64,000 bases of DNA from Neorhizobium sp. UBA3556 (GCA_002376235.1 DFNX01000016.1:1488001-1552000), one strand, 5' to 3'. Counted from the stretch's first letter, positions 34,072 to 43,251 are shown. Notes: generated by a model from the letters alone, not told the origin. A program made the numbers and translations.

Positions 34072-34752
34072 ATGAAGTCAGCGACACGTTCGGCAGATAC
34101 GCCGCTATCAGACCTGGACTATGCCGCCATGACACTCCCGATCGGCGGCCTGGTCAAAAGAACGTTTGACGTAACCGCAGCAGGCATGGCCCTGATCGTT
34201 TTCAGCCCGCTGTTTTTGATGATCATGGCTTTGGTAAAGCTGACCGACAAAGGCCCTGCCTTTTACGGACACAGCCGCATCGGCCACAGGGGCCGTGTGT
34301 TCAAATGCCTCAAGTTCCGCACCATGGCGGTCAATGGCGATGAACTGCTGCGCAAGCATCTTCGGGAAAACCCCGAGGCTGCAGAAGAATGGCGCAAGAC
34401 CCGCAAGCTCAAGGATGACCCGCGCGTCACAGCCGTAGGCCGTGTTTTGCGTAAGCTCAGCCTTGATGAACTGCCGCAGCTCCTCAACATCGTTCGCGGT
34501 GAGATGAGCGTCGTCGGTCCTCGTCCGGTCGTGGACGACGAGCTGAAGGTCTATGATAGCTCTGCCGTTTACTATCTGCAGACCCGCCCCGGCCTGACCG
34601 GCCTGTGGCAGATCAGCGGACGCAATGACGTCTCTTATGAGACCCGCATCGCATTCGACACGCAGTATGTGCAGAACTGGTCGCTGTTCAGGGATGTTTC
34701 GATCATCCTGAAGACGATCCCCGCCGTCTGCATGGCGCGCGGCAGCTACTGA
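34072..34752 (+). CDS. exoY: ExoY: undecaprenyl-phosphate galactosephosphotransferase
   Basis: A 226-residue polyprenol-phosphate hexose-1-phosphate transferase that starts succinoglycan by moving galactose-1-phosphate from UDP-galactose to undecaprenyl phosphate. It has the N-terminal hairpin helix VKRTFDVTAAGMALIVFSP and the catalytic core motifs VFKCLKFRTM, LRKLSLDELPQLLNI and EMSVVGPRPVV. It has the short form without the N-terminal multi-helix domain seen in WbaP. It is the first gene of exoY-exoF-exoQ. Confidence 0.94.
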   Translation: MKSATRSADTPLSDLDYAAMTLPIGGLVKRTFDVTAAGMALIVFSPLFLMIMALVKLTDKGPAFYGHSRIGHRGRVFKCLKFRTMAVNGDELLRKHLRENPEAAEEWRKTRKLKDDPRVTAVGRVLRKLSLDELPQLLNIVRGEMSVVGPRPVVDDELKVYDSSAVYYLQTRPGLTGLWQISGRNDVSYETRIAFDTQYVQNWSLFRDVSIILKTIPAVCMARGSY

Positions 34753-34839
34753 CACAAGTCGATCAGCCGCACCACTATCCTCCCGACGGTGCGGAACATC
34801 ACGATGAAATACGAAATACATGAAAACCAAGGAGATCTG

Positions 34840-36234
34840 ATGGGTATCCGAATGGTCTTTCCGCGACGCATCCCGACGCTGGCAATGGCGGCGGGAACAG
34901 TTGTTTTGTCGCTGACCACATCAGCAGGCGCGCAGACTTCTGCCCAGCCTCAATCCCAGACACCCCAGTCCCAAGCTCAATCTCAGGCACCGTCTCCGGC
35001 CCAGTCTGCGACTAAGACCAGCAAGCCCGCGCAAGCGACGGCAGCGGTCAGTACAACCAGTGCAAAGAGTCAGGAAGGCGCCTATCGCCTCGGCGTGATG
35101 GACAAGCTGCGCATTCGCGTTGCCGAATGGCAGCCGGCAGACGGCAGCGTCCGCACCTGGGATGCCGTTAGCGGAGACTATGCGGTCGGCCCCTCCGGCG
35201 CGCTTTCGCTTCCCTTCATCGGCGACCTCGATGCTGCCGGCAAGACGACGGCAGAAGTCGGCAAGGCGATCGGCGAGAGGCTTCAGAGCGAATTCGCCCT
35301 GCGCAATCTTCCTTCCGCTTCCGTGGAAATCGCCGAGTTCCGGCCGCTCTTTTTGGCTGGCGATGTCGATAAGCCGGGTGAATATCCCTATTCCCCCAAT
35401 CTGACCGTTCTGAAAGCCGTCAGCCTCGCCGGTGGCCTCAAGCGTTCCGACGCCGGCCAGCGTTTTGCCCGCGACTTCATCCGGGCACGCGGTGATGCAC
35501 AGGTCAGCGATTCCGAACGCGGCCGCTTGATCGCCCGCAAGGCACGCCTTCTGGCAGAGATCGACAACGCCAAGGAATTGGTGATGCCGGCAGAACTGAA
35601 GGACGTGCCCAACGCCAAGGAACTGATGGCGAGCGAAGCCTCGCTGATGAAGTCCCGGCGCGAGCGTTACGAACTGCAGTTGAAGGCGCTTGCAGACCTG
35701 AAAACCCTGCTCGATACCGAAGTTCAGTCATTGGGCCAGAAATCGGTGACGCAGCAACGCCAGCTCGCGCTCTATAACGACGACCGCGACCGCATGGCCA
35801 AGCTCAGCGAACAGGGTCTCGCCACATCCAGCCGCCGCCTCTCGGCGGAAGAGCGCGCAGCCGATCTCGAATCCAACATGCTGGATACCGATACCGCAGC
35901 ACTTCGCGCCAAGCAGGATATCAACAAGGCCAATCAGGACGAGATCAACCTGCGCAACGACTGGGACGCCCAGCGCGCCCAGGAACTGCAGGATACAGAG
36001 GCACAGCTCGAAAAGCTCGGCCTTGAGCTCTCGACCAGCCGTGAGCTGATGCAGGAAGCCCTGGCGCAGTCGGCCGAAGCCCTGAAGTTCGATCCGTCCA
36101 ACAAGGACGCGACGATCAAATACGTCATCGTCCGCGATAGCGGCGACGGCCCGAAGCAGATCACCGTCGACGAAAACGCCATGCTGCGTCCCGGTGACGT
36201 GATCAAGGTATCATCAGACCTTCTGATGCAGTGA
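34840..36234 (+). CDS. exoF: ExoF: outer polysaccharide export protein
   Basis: A 464-residue exported protein with a signal peptide (about residues 1-32, ending SAGAQ) and a poly-Gln/Ser/Pro/Ala linker (about residues 33-75). The Wza-type export domain follows (GVMDKLRIRVAEWQPADGS, GDYAVGPSGALSLPFIGDL), then an SLBB-like unit (GEYPYSPNLTVLKAVSLAGG) and a long coiled coil (about 220-400). ATG 34840 has AAGGAGATCTG upstream; the longer frame to 34789 is rejected. ExoF is needed for ExoY activity in relatives and for secretion. The low-complexity linker looks longer than I recall for Sinorhizobium ExoF. Confidence 0.9.
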   Translation: MGIRMVFPRRIPTLAMAAGTVVLSLTTSAGAQTSAQPQSQTPQSQAQSQAPSPAQSATKTSKPAQATAAVSTTSAKSQEGAYRLGVMDKLRIRVAEWQPADGSVRTWDAVSGDYAVGPSGALSLPFIGDLDAAGKTTAEVGKAIGERLQSEFALRNLPSASVEIAEFRPLFLAGDVDKPGEYPYSPNLTVLKAVSLAGGLKRSDAGQRFARDFIRARGDAQVSDSERGRLIARKARLLAEIDNAKELVMPAELKDVPNAKELMASEASLMKSRRERYELQLKALADLKTLLDTEVQSLGQKSVTQQRQLALYNDDRDRMAKLSEQGLATSSRRLSAEERAADLESNMLDTDTAALRAKQDINKANQDEINLRNDWDAQRAQELQDTEAQLEKLGLELSTSRELMQEALAQSAEALKFDPSNKDATIKYVIVRDSGDGPKQITVDENAMLRPGDVIKVSSDLLMQ

Positions 36235-36244
36235 TAGGTGGCGA

Positions 36245-37504
36245 ATGAAAATCGCTCGGTCGATGTTGGTCGACCCTGACAGGAACCAGGCCTATGGGAT
36301 AGCGGCGGTGTCGCTATCCTTCTTCGTCTTCGCCTATTCCAGCCGTTTCGGCCAAGTGTCGATCCTTGCCTATTACGCGCTGTGGTTCCCTCTCATACTG
36401 GTCGATTACAAGCGGGTCCTGGGCAATTATTTCAGGTATCTCTGGATCCTTGCCTTCCCGCTCCTCTGCTTCCTGTCGGCCTTCTGGTCGCCGGCGCCCG
36501 GTGTCTCGCTGCGCACGGCCATCCAGTTCCTGACCCACCTGATCTGCGCCCTGATCGCCATGCGCACGATTAGCGTTCTGACGCTGACACGCGGTTCGAT
36601 CGTCGGAACGGTCGTGGTCATGCTCTATTCGATCGCCTTCGGCTCCTACAGCTATGACGCGATGGATGGCAGCTACAGTTTCGTCGGCTCGTTCTCGTCC
36701 AAGAACCAGCTCGGGCTTTACGCTTCGCTCGGCCTGGTCTTTTCGGTCCTCTACGCCATCGTCTTCCGCCGCCGGGATATCTGGCTCGTTGGTGCGGGTG
36801 CCGCGGCACTTCTGTGCGCCTACTGCCTCATGGCCTCCCAATCGGCCACATCCGTCATCACCACGGCGGGACTGATTGCGGCCTGTATCGCCTATCTGCC
36901 GTTCGGTCTTCTCTCTCCCGGCAGCAGAAAACTTCTCTTCGTCGGCATCGTCGTCATCGGGCTGGCCGTCGTCGTGGCCGGTCTGCAGATGGGCGCAGTC
37001 GATGCGATCCTCGGCCTGTTCGGCAAGGATTCGACACTGACGGGCAGAACCTATCTCTGGCAGCAGGGCATTGAGGCCGCACACCTCAACCCCGTCCTCG
37101 GCATGGGCTATCAGGGGTTCTGGGTTCAGGGTTTTGCCAAGCCGGAACAGCTCTGGGACGAGTTCTTCATCGCAACCCGCTCGGGCTTCCACTTCCACAA
37201 CACCTATATCGAGGTGGCGGTGGAAAACGGTCTGGTGGGCCTGGCGCTGCTCGTTTTCGTTTTGCTCAGAAACGTCTTCGGCCATCTCAACGCCATGCTG
37301 AACCGCCGCAACGATCCCTCATCCATCACTCTCTTCGCCGTCAGCCTTTTGTTGCTGATGCGCTCCTTCGTCGAGATCGACGTGATCTTCCCCTATCAGA
37401 TCGGCTCGTTCCTGATGTTCTATGCCGCCGGAAAGCTCACCTTGCGGCGACCTTTGCCGCAGGCTCCGCGACGAACATACAGGCATCACCCGATCGCTGC
37501 ATGA
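36245..37504 (+). CDS. exoQ: ExoQ: succinoglycan polymerase (Wzy/O-antigen ligase family)
   Basis: A 419-residue polytopic inner-membrane protein with about eleven hydrophobic segments and the large periplasmic loop (about 250-320: LTGRTYLWQQGIEAAHLNP, GFHFHNTYIEVAVENG) of the O-antigen ligase/polymerase family, which contains the functional Arg and His. ExoQ joins octasaccharide units into high-mass polymer. It lies 10 bp after exoF and ends just before a strong bidirectional terminator shared with minE. Confidence 0.92.
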   Translation: MKIARSMLVDPDRNQAYGIAAVSLSFFVFAYSSRFGQVSILAYYALWFPLILVDYKRVLGNYFRYLWILAFPLLCFLSAFWSPAPGVSLRTAIQFLTHLICALIAMRTISVLTLTRGSIVGTVVVMLYSIAFGSYSYDAMDGSYSFVGSFSSKNQLGLYASLGLVFSVLYAIVFRRRDIWLVGAGAAALLCAYCLMASQSATSVITTAGLIAACIAYLPFGLLSPGSRKLLFVGIVVIGLAVVVAGLQMGAVDAILGLFGKDSTLTGRTYLWQQGIEAAHLNPVLGMGYQGFWVQGFAKPEQLWDEFFIATRSGFHFHNTYIEVAVENGLVGLALLVFVLLRNVFGHLNAMLNRRNDPSSITLFAVSLLLLMRSFVEIDVIFPYQIGSFLMFYAAGKLTLRRPLPQAPRRTYRHHPIAA

Positions 37505-37514
37505 CCTCCAAGAC

Positions 37515-37548
37515 AAAAGGCCCGAAGCTCAAAGCTCCGGGCCTTTTT
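37515..37548. terminator. Bidirectional terminator between exoQ and minE
   Basis: AAAAGGCCCGAAGCT (from 37515) pairs with AGCTCCGGGCCTTTTT, with a small loop and one bulge. It has T-tracts on both strands and separates the convergent exoYFQ and minCDE operons. Confidence 0.85.
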
Positions 37549-37569
37549 CATATCTATTAGGTTCGAACC

Positions 37570-37827
37570 TCAGGCGGCTCGTGCGGCATCCAGCGGGATC
37601 TCGACATCGATCTCGAGGATCGAGACATTCTCGTCGCGATCGACCTTCACCTTCACACGGTCTGCATCGAGCTCGACATGTTTGGCGATCACCGCAAGGA
37701 TTTCCTCGCGCAGGATGGCAGTCAGATCAGAGCCGGCGGATGCGCGCTCGTGGGCGAGCAGAACCTGCAGGCGTTCGCGCGCGGCAGGCGCCGATCGCGA
37801 GCGGGTGAAAAGACGCAGTATGCTCAT
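37570..37827 (-). CDS. minE: MinE: cell division topological specificity factor
   Basis: An 85-residue protein with the anti-MinCD region (LLAHERASAGSDLTAILREE, about 23-42) and the C-terminal dimerisation strand (DRDENVSILEIDVEIPL). MinE stimulates the MinD ATPase and drives pole-to-pole oscillation that keeps MinC away from mid-cell. Its start codon overlaps the minD stop (ATGA). It is last in minC-minD-minE. Confidence 0.95.
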   Translation of the reverse strand: MSILRLFTRSRSAPAARERLQVLLAHERASAGSDLTAILREEILAVIAKHVELDADRVKVKVDRDENVSILEIDVEIPLDAARAA

Positions 37828-38639
37828 GCGGCCTTCCTTCCGAACAGTTTACCGAAGATTCCTCGCTTTTCGCCCGGGATGGTAACAGGGATCGCTTCGC
37901 CGGCGAGACGGCGAGCGGCTTCGAAATAGGCCTGAGCAGGCGCGCTGCGTGTATCGGCAAGCGTTACCGGAGCACCGACGTTGGAGGCCTTCAGCACATC
38001 CATGCTTTCCGGAACAATGCCGAGAAGCGGGATGGAGAGGATTTCCAGAACGTCATCCACCTTCAGCATATCGCCGCGTTCCGCACGATTGGAATTGTAG
38101 CGGGTGAGCAGAAGATGCTTTTCCATCCGCTCGCCGTTTTCGGCCTTCAGCGTCTTGGAATCGAGCATGCCGATGATGCGGTCGCTGTCGCGCACCGAGG
38201 AGACTTCCGGATTGGTGACGACGACGGCAACGTCCGCATGGCGCATGGCAAGCGTTGCGCCCTTCTCGATGCCGGCCGGGCTGTCGCAGATGACCCAGTC
38301 GAAATATTTCTTCAGCTCGGCGATGACGCGCTCGACGCCCTCTTCCGTCAGCGCGTCCTTGTCGCGCGTCTGGGAGGCCGGCAGCAGGAACAGCGTGTCG
38401 AGCCGCTTGTCACGGATCAGCGCCTGCGGCAGCTTGGCGTCGCCATTGATGACGTTTACGATGTCGTAGACCACGCGGCGCTCTGCGCCCATGACGAGGT
38501 CGAGATTGCGCAGCCCGACATCGAAATCGACGACAGCGACCTTTTCGTTGCGCTGTGCCAGCGCTGCACCCAGTGCGGCACTTGATGTCGTCTTGCCGAC
38601 CCCGCCCTTGCCGGACGTGACTACGATGACTTTCCCCAT
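37824..38639 (-). CDS. minD: MinD: septum-site-determining ATPase
   Basis: A 271-residue deviant Walker ATPase with KVIVVTSGKGGVGKTTSSAA (P-loop, signature Lys11), Walker B WVICDSPAGIEKG and a C-terminal amphipathic membrane-targeting tail (KRGIFGKLFGRKAA). It binds the membrane in its ATP form, recruits MinC and is released by MinE. The gap to minC is 31 bp and the gene overlaps minE by four bases. Confidence 0.96.
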   Translation of the reverse strand: MGKVIVVTSGKGGVGKTTSSAALGAALAQRNEKVAVVDFDVGLRNLDLVMGAERRVVYDIVNVINGDAKLPQALIRDKRLDTLFLLPASQTRDKDALTEEGVERVIAELKKYFDWVICDSPAGIEKGATLAMRHADVAVVVTNPEVSSVRDSDRIIGMLDSKTLKAENGERMEKHLLLTRYNSNRAERGDMLKVDDVLEILSIPLLGIVPESMDVLKASNVGAPVTLADTRSAPAQAYFEAARRLAGEAIPVTIPGEKRGIFGKLFGRKAA

Positions 38640-38670
38640 CCTGATCTCCTGTATTGAACCTTTTGCCGGT

Positions 38671-39429
38671 TCAGAAAAGTATGTCTGCCATGATCGTGTC
38701 GCCCTCGAGCGACAGTTGCACGGCGTGCCCGCGAAGGCTCGAATCCATGTCTTCCGCCATCTTGTAGATACCGTCGATGGCGATCAGCTCGGCCTCGAGA
38801 CGGCGGCAGAAGATGCGCGCATTGGTATTTCCGATCGATCCTGCCATCGCCCGGCCGCGCAACGCGCCGTAGATATGGATCGAACCGCCGGCTATGACTT
38901 CCGCACCGGAGGCAACCGAGCCCACGATGGTGATGTCGCCTTCCGGAAATATGATCGACTGGCCCGAACGAACCGGTTCGTCGATGACGAGCGACTGCGT
39001 GATCGCCCGGATCTGCTGCGCTTCCACCTGTTTTATAGGCGTCTGCTCAACGGTTCCCGATTCGGCCTCAGCATCGGCATCCGCCGGTTCGCTTGCCGTC
39101 ACCTCGACATCCGCGGCAGGCTTGCCGCCCTTCATCGCCGGTGGCATTTCGGGGGTAAGCTGCGACGGGCGCGCACCCTCGATGCCCATGATCCGGACCT
39201 TGCGTTCGGCAAGATCGTCGATCAGCTGCTTCAGCTCGGCCTTCTTGATCGAAAGCTCCGACACGTCGAGCACGACGGGACGGTCGAGAAAGAAGCCAGC
39301 CGAACGGGATGCAAGGTCGTCCAGGCGGACAAGCCATTGATCCAGCGGAAGATCCGGTGAAAGAACGACCGCCAGGAACGAACGGCCCTTGATGCGAATG
39401 GAGCGAGCGTCTGTTAGCACTTTGGTCAT
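38671..39429 (-). CDS. minC: MinC: septum-site-determining FtsZ inhibitor
   Basis: A 252-residue protein with an N-terminal FtsZ-inhibiting domain (IRIKGRSFLAVVLSPDLPLD, about 10-105) and a linker of acidic and Ala residues (about 105-145). The C-terminal beta-helical MinD-binding domain has VRSGQSIIFPEGDITIVGSV, GGSIHIYGALRGRAMAG and ARIFCRRLEAELIAIDGIY. It is the first gene of the minCDE operon. Confidence 0.95.
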   Translation of the reverse strand: MTKVLTDARSIRIKGRSFLAVVLSPDLPLDQWLVRLDDLASRSAGFFLDRPVVLDVSELSIKKAELKQLIDDLAERKVRIMGIEGARPSQLTPEMPPAMKGGKPAADVEVTASEPADADAEAESGTVEQTPIKQVEAQQIRAITQSLVIDEPVRSGQSIIFPEGDITIVGSVASGAEVIAGGSIHIYGALRGRAMAGSIGNTNARIFCRRLEAELIAIDGIYKMAEDMDSSLRGHAVQLSLEGDTIMADILF

Positions 39430-39727
39430 CTACGTTAATAAATCGTTGCCCGATCTCTACCGCTGAGATGGTTAACAAATAGTTAACGCGACCTGCCCAA
39501 GCCTTAAGATGCGGTAACGAACTCGGTTGGATTTGGGCCGCGAAAGCGATGCGCGAAACCTGAACCTTCAGCCTTGATCGAGGCTTATGCAGGCTTTCTT
39601 GAACACGCTTTTTTTCGAAACAGGCCGCACCGACCGATGCCGGTGAGGCATGAAAAAAAGCCGAAGCCGCGTCAAACGCGCCTTCGGCCAGGTCGATTTC
39701 GCTATATGTCGCCACCCGCGGAGAGAA
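39430..39727. other. Intergenic region minC / dehydrogenase, with minC promoter
   Basis: Nearly 300 bp without a supported gene. The minC operon promoter should lie at 39430-39560, which includes the AT-rich TTAACAAATAGTTAACG around 39472-39488. The remainder carries the terminator of the dehydrogenase genes at 39653-39688. Confidence 0.5.
39653..39688 (-). terminator. Intrinsic terminator after the 3-hydroxyisobutyrate-dehydrogenase-like gene
   Basis: GCCGAAGCCGCG (39660-39671) pairs, with one mismatch, with CGCGCCTTCGGC (39677-39688). Seven A on the plus strand (39653-39659) give a T7 tail on the minus strand. It ends transcription of the denD-like operon. Confidence 0.8.
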
Positions 39728-40618
39728 TCAGCCCTTCGGATTGATGTTCTCGAAATGCAGCAGAAGTCCGCTGTGGTCTTTTTCTCCTCCACCTTCGAAA
39801 ACGAAGTCGGAAAATTCGCCTGTCACCGTCTGCGTCAAAGGCAGTTGCAGCGACAGTTCCTTTGCCAGTGCCATGACCGTCTTCAGGTCCTTCAGCTGGT
39901 TATTCGAAGACCCGCCCGGCTCGAAATTCCGCTCCACCATGCGCGCACCATGCAGCTCCAGAATACGGCTTTCTGCAAAACCGCCGCGGATCGCATTGCG
40001 AAAAGCCTCGCGCGATGCGCCACCGGCCTGAACGAGGATCATCGCTTCGGCGACAGCGCCGATCGTGACGGCCACGATCTGCTGGTTGGCGAGCTTGCAG
40101 ACCTGCCCTGCCCCGCTCGGTCCCACATGCGTGACGCGACCGAGAACGGCGAACACATCGGCAAGATCCGCAACCACATCGCCATCACCGCCCGCCATGA
40201 TCGCGAGCGTGCCTGCATCAGCGCCAACGACGCCGCCGGACACCGGCGCATCGAGATGCCTTATGTCCTTCTCGGCCAGCCTGGTGGAATGATCACGGGC
40301 GATCGACGGCGCAATCGAACTAGTGTCGACGAGGACCGCCCCTTTTTTCATCGCATCCGCCACACCGCCATCGAACAACACCGCGCCGACAACATTGCCG
40401 TCGGTAAGCATGGTGAAGACGATATCGGCGTCGCGCACTGCTTCGGCCGCCGATGCGGCAACGACCGCACCATCGACCTCAAGAGGCTTAGCCTTTGCCG
40501 TGTCACGGTTCCAGACGGTGAGAGGGTAACCCGCGCGGACAAGCCGCCGCGCCATGGGCAATCCCATCAGGCCAAGCCCGAGAAAGGCGACGTTCTTTTT
40601 AGGCGTCTCGCCACTCAT
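39728..40618 (-). CDS. NAD(P)-dependent 3-hydroxyisobutyrate-dehydrogenase-family enzyme (L-threonate dehydrogenase-like)
   Basis: A 296-residue beta-hydroxyacid dehydrogenase. The Rossmann motif VAFLGLGLMGLPMARRL is at residues 10-26, the substrate loop DAPVSGGVVGADAGTLAIM near 125 and the catalytic Lys in GAGQVCKLANQQ near 172. Family members oxidise 3-hydroxyisobutyrate, tartronate semialdehyde, L-threonate or related C3-C4 acids. Its start overlaps the stop of the D-erythronate-dehydrogenase-like gene by four bases (ATGA). This pairing suggests C4 sugar acids as substrates; LtnD is the closest functional guess. Confidence 0.85.
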   Translation of the reverse strand: MSGETPKKNVAFLGLGLMGLPMARRLVRAGYPLTVWNRDTAKAKPLEVDGAVVAASAAEAVRDADIVFTMLTDGNVVGAVLFDGGVADAMKKGAVLVDTSSIAPSIARDHSTRLAEKDIRHLDAPVSGGVVGADAGTLAIMAGGDGDVVADLADVFAVLGRVTHVGPSGAGQVCKLANQQIVAVTIGAVAEAMILVQAGGASREAFRNAIRGGFAESRILELHGARMVERNFEPGGSSNNQLKDLKTVMALAKELSLQLPLTQTVTGEFSDFVFEGGGEKDHSGLLLHFENINPKG

Positions 40619-41598
40619 AACTTCCCTCCCATTTCATCCTCGATATGGACCTGGATGATCTCATCAAAATTCTTTTCAGACGTGAAACCGAGCTCGGTGG
40701 CGCGCTTGGCTTCAAAGCCCGGAGCCCAGCCGGCAACCATCTTCATGATCATCTCGTCCGGCTGACGGCGAATAAGCTTCACCACATCTTCACCGGCCAC
40801 TCGCCGCAACGCCTCGATCTGCTCGCCAACCGTCGCACTGACACCCGGCATGGAAAGGCTGCGGCGCCAACCGAGTTTCGACAAGTCCAGCCCTGCTCCA
40901 TGGATGAGGAAACCGACTGCGGAACGCGGCGATGTATGCCAGTGGCGCACGTCCTCCGAGACAGGTAGAATCGCCTCCTGTCCGACAAGCGGCTCGCGCA
41001 GGATGCCGGAAAAGAACCCAGAGGCCGCCTTGTTCGGCTTGCCTGGGCGGATGCAGACCGTCGGAAGACGGATGCCGATACCGTCGAAGAAACCGCGACG
41101 GCTGTAATCGGCAAGCAGAAGCTCGCTCATAGCCTTCTGCGTACCGTAGCTGGTCAGCGGCGTCAGGTGGAAATCATCGGGGATCGGATAAGGCAGTGGA
41201 GCACCAACAACCGCGATCGATGAGGTGAAGACGACTCGCGGAAAATAGCCATCCTTCTGGTTTTCAAGCCGGATTGCGTCGAACAGATAGCGCGTGCCAT
41301 CGAGATTGATGCGATATCCCTTGTCGAAATCAAGTTCCGCTTCGCCCGAAACGATTGCCGCCAGATGGAAAATCACGTCCGGTCGCGTGGCGATGAGCTT
41401 TTCCGCCTCTCCGAGCAGGCTGAAATCCGAGGCGAGCGTCGTGACCTTGCCGGTAAAACCGGCAGGCTTTTCCGGCTCGATCACATCGACGAGCGTCAGC
41501 GCATCGACGGGCTCGCCGTGCAGCGAGCCTTCCGAAACGAGACGCTGGGTGAGCTTGCGACCGACCATGCCGGCAGCACCGATAACAAGAATATGCAT
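40615..41598 (-). CDS. denD: D-erythronate dehydrogenase-like extended SDR
   Basis: A 327-residue NAD-dependent extended short-chain dehydrogenase with MHILVIGAAGMVGRKL (GxxGxxG), the IIFHLAAIVSGEAE region, the catalytic TSYGTQK (YxxxK) and RLPTVCIRPGKPNKAASGF. This sequence pattern is that of DenD, which oxidises D-erythronate to the 2-keto acid. The start at 41598 has GGGAGGAAAC. It is translationally coupled to the downstream dehydrogenase. The OtnK/OtnC/OtnI enzymes that normally complete the erythronate route are not present nearby, so the real substrate may differ. Confidence 0.75.
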   Translation of the reverse strand: MHILVIGAAGMVGRKLTQRLVSEGSLHGEPVDALTLVDVIEPEKPAGFTGKVTTLASDFSLLGEAEKLIATRPDVIFHLAAIVSGEAELDFDKGYRINLDGTRYLFDAIRLENQKDGYFPRVVFTSSIAVVGAPLPYPIPDDFHLTPLTSYGTQKAMSELLLADYSRRGFFDGIGIRLPTVCIRPGKPNKAASGFFSGILREPLVGQEAILPVSEDVRHWHTSPRSAVGFLIHGAGLDLSKLGWRRSLSMPGVSATVGEQIEALRRVAGEDVVKLIRRQPDEMIMKMVAGWAPGFEAKRATELGFTSEKNFDEIIQVHIEDEMGGKL

Positions 41599-41645
41599 GT
41601 TTCCTCCCATACACCCGTGGATACCCCACGAATTTCCTCTTGTAA

Positions 41646-41660
41646 GGTTGTCTGATAACC
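41646..41660. promoter_or_regulatory. Operator-like dyad in the denD / FAD-oxidase divergent promoter
   Basis: GGTTGTCTGATAACC is a 15-bp near-palindrome with one mismatched pair. Its TTGTC-TGA core resembles the palindrome at 44050-44067 in front of the fumarylacetoacetase-fold gene. Both could bind the GntR/FCD regulator encoded at 43252. Confidence 0.45.
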
Positions 41661-41781
41661 CTGTATGGTCTGTTTGGAAATAGAAGAGTTCGTCATCAGG
41701 CAAAAAAGCCGCCGGCGAAAACTGACGTGAGGCTTTGGACTGCCGGAGAAAATCCGGGCACTCCTGGGGAGGAGAGACTAC

Positions 41782-43227
41782 ATGACGGACGTTTCGGGCT
41801 CGATCGCCGAGCAGCGCATTTCGCTATGCGCGGTTCTGGGCGAAGACCTTGTCCTGACCAATTCCGAAGACATGCTGCAATATTGCCGCGACTGGCACGG
41901 CGACGTGACCAGCGCTGCCGTTGCTGTCATCCGCCCGCGCTCGACTGAGGATGTGCAGGCAGCGGTCAAGGCCTGCCGCGATCTCGGCCTGAAAATCGTG
42001 CCTCAGGGCGGCAATACCGGCCTAGTCCTCGGCGGCATACCGGATGAGCCCGAACGCCAGGTCGTGCTGACGCTGGAGCGCATGAACCGGATCCGCAACA
42101 TCGACAGCGACGATTTTTCCGCCGTAGTCGAAGCCGGATGCGTGCTGGCAGAACTCAAGGACATGATTGCCGAGAAGGGCATGTTCTTCCCGCTCGCGCT
42201 CGGTGCGCAGGGCAGCTGCCGCATCGGCGGCAACGTCTCCACCAATGCCGGCGGCATCAACGTGCTGCGCTATGGCATGACCCGCGAACTGGTTCTTGGG
42301 CTTGAAGTCGTTCTCCCCGATGGCAGCGTTTTCGACGGCCTGTCGACGCTACGCAAGGACAATCGCGGACTGGACCTGAAACAGCTCTTCATTGGCGCGG
42401 AAGGCACGCTCGGCATCATCACCGCCGTCTCGGTGAAGCTCACACCCTATCCCGACAATGTCGCGACGGCCCTTCTCGCGCTGAATTCGCTCGATGACGC
42501 GATCACGCTCTACCGCCGCGCCCGCCGCGATTGCTGCGACCTGATGTCAGCCTTCGAATTCATGCCGCCGCTCGCTTTCACACTTGCGAAGGAAGCCATG
42601 CCGGACCTGCCGATCCCGCTTTCGGGCGATTATCCCGCCTATGTGCTGATGGAGATTTCCGGCTCCGGGCTCGTCGATATCGACGACCTGATGCACCGTT
42701 TCCTCGAAGGCGTCATGGGCGACGAGCTGGTGGTCGACGGCACGATTGCCACCTCTCAGGCGCAGGCCCGCAATCTCTGGCTCATCCGCGAAGGCATGAA
42801 CGAGGGCCAGGCCAAGCGCGGCGCCCATATGCGCACCGACATCTCGGTATCGCTGTCGCAGCTTGCCGCCTTCGTGGTTGATGCCGAAGCAGCCGTCGCG
42901 GAAGCCCTGCCCGATTGCATCAGCGTTTCCTACGGCCATGTCGGTGACGGCAACGTGCACCTCAACGTCCTGCCGCCCAACGGCTCGACCATCGAGGAAC
43001 GCCACGACCTGATCTATAAGGCCAAGAAGGTGGTCAACGTCGTGGTCGACAAATACAACGGCAGCATCAGCGCCGAACACGGCATCGGACGCCTGAAACG
43101 CGAGGACTTCGAGGAGCGCCTTTCGGCCACCAAGCGGAACCTTCTCGTTGCCATCAAGAAGGCAGTCGACCCAGACCTTCTGCTCAACCCCCATTGCCAA
43201 ATCGACCTTGGCGCGGATATTCGCTAG
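41782..43227 (+). CDS. FAD-linked D-2-hydroxyacid oxidase/dehydrogenase (GlcD-like)
   Basis: A 481-residue flavoprotein of the GlcD / D-lactate dehydrogenase / D-2-hydroxyglutarate dehydrogenase group. The FAD-binding PP loop is IVPQGGNTGLVLGG (about residues 73-86), followed by GGNVSTNAGGINVLRYG and GAEGTLGIITAVSVKL. The C-terminal substrate domain has the metal/substrate His motifs SVSYGHVGDGNVHLNVL and SAEHGIGRLKRE. It oxidises a D-2-hydroxy acid and passes electrons to an acceptor. It is divergent from denD and 24 bp upstream of the GntR gene on the same strand. Confidence 0.88.
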   Translation: MTDVSGSIAEQRISLCAVLGEDLVLTNSEDMLQYCRDWHGDVTSAAVAVIRPRSTEDVQAAVKACRDLGLKIVPQGGNTGLVLGGIPDEPERQVVLTLERMNRIRNIDSDDFSAVVEAGCVLAELKDMIAEKGMFFPLALGAQGSCRIGGNVSTNAGGINVLRYGMTRELVLGLEVVLPDGSVFDGLSTLRKDNRGLDLKQLFIGAEGTLGIITAVSVKLTPYPDNVATALLALNSLDDAITLYRRARRDCCDLMSAFEFMPPLAFTLAKEAMPDLPIPLSGDYPAYVLMEISGSGLVDIDDLMHRFLEGVMGDELVVDGTIATSQAQARNLWLIREGMNEGQAKRGAHMRTDISVSLSQLAAFVVDAEAAVAEALPDCISVSYGHVGDGNVHLNVLPPNGSTIEERHDLIYKAKKVVNVVVDKYNGSISAEHGIGRLKREDFEERLSATKRNLLVAIKKAVDPDLLLNPHCQIDLGADIR

Positions 43228-43251
43228 CCATCACAAGGAGCAAAATCCGCC

